Of a stretch of 24,363 nt of DNA, positions 21,408-24,363 are shown piece by piece. A program made the position numbers and the translations under genes. The notes under the pieces are model-generated. The model did no database searches and was not told where the DNA came from. It worked only from the letters and a program-made list of their open reading frames with translations. The DNA is taken from positions 1 through 24,363 of IMG/VR virus record IMGVR_UViG_3300044511_000091, one strand, 5' to 3'. Origin of the DNA: a virus. The stretch's first letter is position 1; every line of letters starts with the position of its first letter.

Positions 21408-21911
21408 ATGTGGACAATTATTATTATTACAGCAATCGCAATTTTTATTTCATGTTACACAGAGTATAAATATGGTTTTTACTCGAATGAATTTGATTAT
21501 TTTATTTCGGCATCTATGGGGCTTATAATTGGTTGTTTTATTGGACTAGCAATTGCTTTAGCTTTACCAGCAAAAACAGAAATTGTAAAAACAACTTACA
21601 ATTTAGAGGCACTACAAGATAATAACAGTGTTAAAGGTTCATTCTTTTTGGGTAGTGGACAAATTGAAGGTAAAATGAAATATGTTTTTTACTATGAAAG
21701 AGACGGTTTTTATAAACTTGAACAAGCCGATTACGAAGAAGTAAGAATCAAATACTCAGAGGGGAGACCAAAAGCAGAAAGATTCAATAAAAGAAATGTA
21801 AAGGATGCTTTTATAAACAACTTTGCTATTGATTTTAATTGCTATAATGAATATATTATTTATGTGCCAAAAGGAACAATTAAGCAGAACTACTCGCTCG
21901 ATGCTCAGTAA
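21408..21911 (+). CDS. Membrane protein on a cassette-like unit (unknown)
   Basis: A 167-residue protein with two N-terminal membrane helices (IIIITAIAIFISCY, about 3-16; ASMGLIIGCFIGLAIALAL, about 35-53) and a polar C-terminal domain of about 110 residues (GSFFLGSGQIEGKMKYVFYYERDG...) that looks beta-rich. The KYVFYYERDGFYKLEQ stretch resembles cassette- and plasmid-borne membrane proteins of unknown function. The gene fills one unit bounded by the 13-base inverted repeat GTTAGCAGTAACC / GGTTACTGCTAAC. No promoter is seen inside the unit. Confidence 0.7.
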   Translation: MWTIIIITAIAIFISCYTEYKYGFYSNEFDYFISASMGLIIGCFIGLAIALALPAKTEIVKTTYNLEALQDNNSVKGSFFLGSGQIEGKMKYVFYYERDGFYKLEQADYEEVRIKYSEGRPKAERFNKRNVKDAFINNFAIDFNCYNEYIIYVPKGTIKQNYSLDAQ

Positions 21912-22009
21912 GGTTACTGCTAACGTTCGAGGCTAAGAAACGTAGCCTTTATAAGTCGTTTCGAGTTTAAAATACGCTAATTGGCTATTTTTCTTAGCCT
22001 TTGTTAGCA
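21912..22009. other. attC-like folded recombination site 1
   Basis: The outer boxes TGCTAAC (21918-21924) and GTTAGCA (22003-22009) are exact complements. Inside them GGCTAAGAAA-cg-TAGCC (21931-21947) pairs with GGCTA-tt-TTTCTTAGCC (21983-21999). This gives two pairs of boxes, a short spacer (gttcga against ttt) and a variable centre, the organisation of integron attC sites (RYYYAAC ... GTTRRRY). The stop codon of the preceding gene directly abuts it. Confidence 0.6.
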
Positions 22010-22023
22010 AATGTTAGTTATTT

Positions 22024-22401
22024 ATGAAAGTAAGTTTTGATTTTGATAGCACTTTAACGAGAATGAGTGTTCAAAAATATGCAAAAGAATTAGTTGAAAG
22101 AGGTTTAGAGGTTTGGATTGTAACGAGCAGAATGGGTTTTGGTAAAGAACCTAATCCAACATGGAATGATGATTTATTTGAGGTTGCAAAATATGTTGGA
22201 ATTAAAAAAGAAAATATACACTTCTGTTGTATGGCTAATAAATCAGAGTTTTTAAAAGATAAAGGATTTGTTTTTCATATTGACGATGATAACATTGAAT
22301 TATCATTTGTTAAAACAGATACTAATGTAGTGCCAATTTATCTATTTGGTAATAAATATTGGAGGAATGATTGCGAGGTCGCTCTTTCTAATATTTGCTA
22401 A
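22024..22401 (+). CDS. HAD-superfamily phosphatase-like protein on a cassette-like unit
   Basis: A 125-residue protein with the full HAD motif set: SFDFDSTLT (4-12; nucleophile Asp6 and Asp8), VTSR (33-36), the motif III Lys in NKSEFLKDKG (Lys73 region) and HIDDDN (85-90). There is almost no cap domain, so it is a minimal phosphohydrolase, comparable in size to small phage or polynucleotide-type HAD proteins. Its stop codon lies inside the attC-like box (GCTAACG), and the unit ends are GTTAGCAAAT and ATTTGCTAAC, exact inverted repeats. The substrate is unknown; a nucleotide or nucleic-acid end phosphate is possible. Confidence 0.75.
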   Translation: MKVSFDFDSTLTRMSVQKYAKELVERGLEVWIVTSRMGFGKEPNPTWNDDLFEVAKYVGIKKENIHFCCMANKSEFLKDKGFVFHIDDDNIELSFVKTDTNVVPIYLFGNKYWRNDCEVALSNIC

Positions 22402-22526
22402 CGTAACACGGCTATGGGCATGGGGCGAACTGCGAGAGCTAATTTTTCGCAAAGCGGTAAAGCCCGAACGGGTAAAGCAACTGCTAAACCGCACAAAATA
22501 ATCCCCTGAACATGGGCTAGTGTTAG
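22393..22526. other. attC-like folded recombination site 2
   Basis: Begins with ATTTGCTAACGTAACAC and ends with CTAGTGTTAG. TAACAC (22404-22409) pairs with GTGTTA (22520-22525). GGGG/CCCC and CATGG/CATGG-type arms lie inside, and smaller stems GCGGT/ACCGC (about 22454-22492) and CCCGAACGGG (22463-22472) lie in the centre. Longer (about 130 bases) and less regular than site 1, but with the same outer boxes. No gene is visible in 22402-22565. Confidence 0.5.
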
Positions 22527-22565
22527 TGGCAGGTTTTTAGTACTAATTTCAAAACATATAATAAA

Positions 22566-22880
22566 ATGGAAACAAATATCACAAAAGGAGATTGGAGCGT
22601 AAATTCAATTGATTTAGCAGACTATAAATCTTTAGCTGTTATTTCAGAAAAAGCTCAAAAAGTTATTTGTCATTGTCATTTATCAGATATGAAAATGTCT
22701 AAAGAAAATATGGAAAATGCACAATTAATTTCTGCTGCACCTGATTTATTGTCAGCCCTTAAAAACTTAATGGAAGGTGTTGAATCACTTCCACCGTCAA
22801 CTTCAATAGTATGTGTTTTAGATAAGCAATATAAAGACGCTGAAAATGCTATAAAAAAAGCATACGGTCATCATTTTTAA
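22566..22880 (+). CDS. Small phage-type protein on a cassette-like unit (unknown)
   Basis: A 104-residue protein. ENAQLISAAPDLLSALKNLMEGVE (about 51-74) and the ending AENAIKKAYG match a widespread motif of hypothetical phage proteins ('NA-LIAAAPELLEAL... AI-KA-G'), typically 80-150 residues. The first 45 residues form a beta-like part (DWSVNSIDLADYKSLAVISE). Function is not known for the family. The unit ends GTTAGTGGCAGG (22522-22533) and CTTACCGCTAAC (22882-22893) are complementary if G-T pairs are allowed. Confidence 0.7.
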   Translation: METNITKGDWSVNSIDLADYKSLAVISEKAQKVICHCHLSDMKMSKENMENAQLISAAPDLLSALKNLMEGVESLPPSTSIVCVLDKQYKDAENAIKKAYGHHF

Positions 22881-22881
22881 A

Positions 22882-22915
22882 CTTACCGCTAACACCGACA
22901 TATTCGCAACAAATG
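22882..22915. other. Truncated attC-like left half joined to a phage intergenic repeat
   Basis: CTTACCGCTAAC (22882-22893) is the left core of a third site, but no GTTAG box follows. Instead a 22-base sequence starting ACCGACAT (22894-22915) follows; a related copy (18 of 22 identical) lies at 23147-23168, after the next gene. This marks the right edge of the cassette-like block. Confidence 0.45.
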
Positions 22916-22953
22916 AAACACGAAGAATATAAACAATTAAACAATAATGAATT

Positions 22954-23145
22954 ATGAAAGCAGATTTAGTAGGAGCTTTAAAACAGATAAATAAGAGTTA
23001 TAGAGCATTTGAACACAAAGGGCAAAGAATGTCAAAAGTACAAGTACGTAAAGTATTAGAGTACGGAATTTCAAAAGGGTATAAAACGACTGCCGAATTA
23101 TCAGAAGAAGAAGTTGATAATGTGCTTTCTTTAAATGCCCTATAA
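22954..23145 (+). CDS. 63-residue basic helical protein (unknown)
   Basis: MKADLVGALKQINKSYRAFE... : a small, mostly helical protein with basic patches (HKGQRMSKVQVRKVLEYGISKGYK) and an acidic end (ELSEEEVDNVLSLNAL). The arrangement of helix, basic turn and helix could be a compact DNA- or protein-binding fold. It is bounded by the ACCGACAT-type 22-base repeats. No known family is recognised. Confidence 0.6.
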   Translation: MKADLVGALKQINKSYRAFEHKGQRMSKVQVRKVLEYGISKGYKTTAELSEEEVDNVLSLNAL

Positions 23146-23207
23146 AACCGACATCCCCACAACAAATGTAATACAAAATGATTTAACTAACTAATAACAA
23201 AACAATT

Positions 23208-23438
23208 ATGGCAAGACAGTATCACGTATCAGTCAATTTTGCTGACAGCGACTATACATACCATACTACATTTGATAGCCATTCAACAAATGATGAAGCT
23301 ATCATACAAGCAGGCAGAGTAGCAATAACCAAGAAGTTAGAGGCATGGAAGCTGGAAGCGAAAAACATAAAAAGTGTAGAAATATATTATTTCACACAAA
23401 CAAAGGAAACAATAATCTATAAATTTGAAAAACAATGA
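23208..23438 (+). CDS. 76-residue small protein (unknown)
   Basis: MARQYHVSVNFADSDYTYHT... : probably a small alpha/beta protein, with strands YHVSVNFAD and TYHTTFDS, a helix EAIIQAGRVAITKKLEAWKLEAK, and strands SVEIYYFTQ and ETIIYKFEK. It overlaps the DnaA-like gene by four bases (ATGA), so the two are translated together. No function is known. Confidence 0.65.
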   Translation: MARQYHVSVNFADSDYTYHTTFDSHSTNDEAIIQAGRVAITKKLEAWKLEAKNIKSVEIYYFTQTKETIIYKFEKQ

Positions 23439-23743
23439 AGGACAAATCAAATGAAATAATCAATGTAGTGTGTAGTCATTTCGGAATCACTGATGAGCAA
23501 ATAAAAGCCAATACACGGAAAGCATACATAGTCCTAGCTAGGCAGATGGCTATGTATCTTATATATGAGAATTGTAAGTTAATGACACATGAGAATATAG
23601 CCGATATTTTCTACAGAGATAGATGTATTGTATATCACTCAATTAATAAGATAAAAGACTTGAAAAAGGTAAGCAGAGAGGTAAAAGAAATATACTCTGA
23701 ATTGAACTACAAAATTAACTACAAAGATGCGAAAACTGCATAA
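23435..23743 (+). CDS. Stand-alone DnaA domain IV-like DNA-binding protein
   Basis: A 102-residue protein made almost entirely of the C-terminal DNA-binding domain of DnaA. The N-terminal helix EIINVVCSHFGITDEQIK is followed by TRKAYIVLARQMAMYLIYE (27-45), corresponding to the 'R---IV-ARQIAMYL' helix of domain IV. Next are LMTHENIADIFYRDRCIVYHSINKI (49-73), where RDRCIVYHSI equals the signature '-RDHSTVLHA' that reads DnaA boxes. The ATPase domains are absent. It may bind DnaA-box-like sequences in the phage or host, or compete with host DnaA. Its stop overlaps the start of the helicase gene. Confidence 0.85.
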   Translation: MKDKSNEIINVVCSHFGITDEQIKANTRKAYIVLARQMAMYLIYENCKLMTHENIADIFYRDRCIVYHSINKIKDLKKVSREVKEIYSELNYKINYKDAKTA

Positions 23744-24363
23744 CTACCAATTAAGAGCCATAGAATTTTGCAAAGGCAAACCAAGTGTAATCTTATCAGT
23801 AGGAATGGGTCTAGGCAAAACAGCATCAATACTACATTATATCAATCAAGCAACAAGGATGACAAGTTGCTTGATTGTAGCTCCCAAACGAGTGGCAGAA
23901 AATAACTGGAAGCAAGAATGTTTGGATTGGAATTTGAATGATTTACACGATAGATTTGTAGTTATCAAAGGCACAAAAGCACAAAGAGCCAAGCTAATAC
24001 AATCAAGTAGGTGGTTGATTATTGGTAGGGATAATTTGGCAGATGTCGAAGATATGCAGTTTGACTTAGTTGTCCTTGACGAGCTTACTAGCTTTAAAAA
24101 TCACGAGAGCAATCGTTCTAAGGCTTGCTATTCTATCAACGCATACCAAAAGATAGGACTAACAGGTACGATGATGACAAACGGTGCGATAGACCTTTTC
24201 GGACAGTTTTGTGCTGTTGGATTTGGTGGAAAGACATCGAATAAAGAAAGGAATAATACTTTTTACCGTTGGCGTGGGACGCACTTCAAAGACCAACTTG
24301 CGGGAAGTGGGTTGCAATTTCAAAAATGGAAAGCAATAAGTCCTTTGGAGGTCATTCTTGATA
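23727..24363 (+). CDS. SNF2-type DNA helicase, 5' part only (cut by window end)
   Basis: An open frame from the ATG at 23727 to the window edge, 212 codons. It starts MRKLHNYQLRAIEFC (Q-motif-like) and shows Walker A in SVGMGLGKTASIL (about 25-37), motif Ia LIVAPKRVAENNW, motif II LVVLDELTSFKN (DE-L in place of DEAH) and motif III GLTGTMMTNG. This is the N-terminal RecA-like lobe of phage SNF2 helicases, usually 450-550 residues, which translocate on duplex DNA. The start overlaps the DnaA-like stop by 17 bases. It is the last gene seen in the replication region. Confidence 0.85.
   Translation, partial: MRKLHNYQLRAIEFCKGKPSVILSVGMGLGKTASILHYINQATRMTSCLIVAPKRVAENNWKQECLDWNLNDLHDRFVVIKGTKAQRAKLIQSSRWLIIGRDNLADVEDMQFDLVVLDELTSFKNHESNRSKACYSINAYQKIGLTGTMMTNGAIDLFGQFCAVGFGGKTSNKERNNTFYRWRGTHFKDQLAGSGLQFQKWKAISPLEVILD

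Overview
The window looks like part of a tailed-phage genome (free phage or prophage) from a Bacteroidota host, probably a flavobacterium-like one. The evidence is an AT-rich sequence, a lack of Shine-Dalgarno sites, promoters of the Bacteroidota form TTTG-N19-21-TAnnTTTG, and a complete HK97-type head module. No integrase, repressor, lysis gene, tRNA or tape measure is visible.

Layout. (1) 16-8912, minus strand: late morphogenesis genes, read right to left as small terminase, a 900-base repeat-rich gap, large terminase, portal, U35 prohead protease, HK97 capsid protein, small protein, head-tail connector-like protein, neck/tail-terminator-like protein, likely tail tube and two small overlapping genes. 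(2) 8913-9746: non-coding divergent control region with a late promoter on the minus strand, an AT-rich stretch, a tandem array of 19-20 base iteron-like repeats and a strong promoter on the plus strand. (3) 9747-15409, plus strand: accessory region of small genes. It includes a pair of paralogous conserved phage proteins, a zinc-ribbon mini-protein, four tandem leucine-rich-repeat (LRR) paralogues with 19-residue repeats and a cysteine-rich tail, and a lipoprotein. Nearly identical short repeats and start-codon leaders separate the genes. (4) 15508-19773: replication and recombination genes: OB/SSB-like protein, YqaJ exonuclease, two small proteins, zinc-finger/Toprim primase-like protein and SF3-like helicase. 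(5) 19804-22893: two beta-class DNA methyltransferases, then three single-gene units (membrane protein, HAD phosphatase, small phage protein). Each unit has an inverted repeat at its ends and attC-like folded sequence between, much like integron gene cassettes. (6) 22954-24363: small genes, a free-standing DnaA domain IV protein and the start of an SNF2-type helicase cut by the window edge.

How it works together (inference): early genes are read rightward from the promoter at 9670-9701, with replication proteins perhaps acting at the iteron/AT-rich region. Structural genes are read leftward from promoters sharing an extended -7 sequence. The accessory blocks (LRR array and cassette-like array) look like the fast-evolving cargo. 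They are the most interesting parts of the window.
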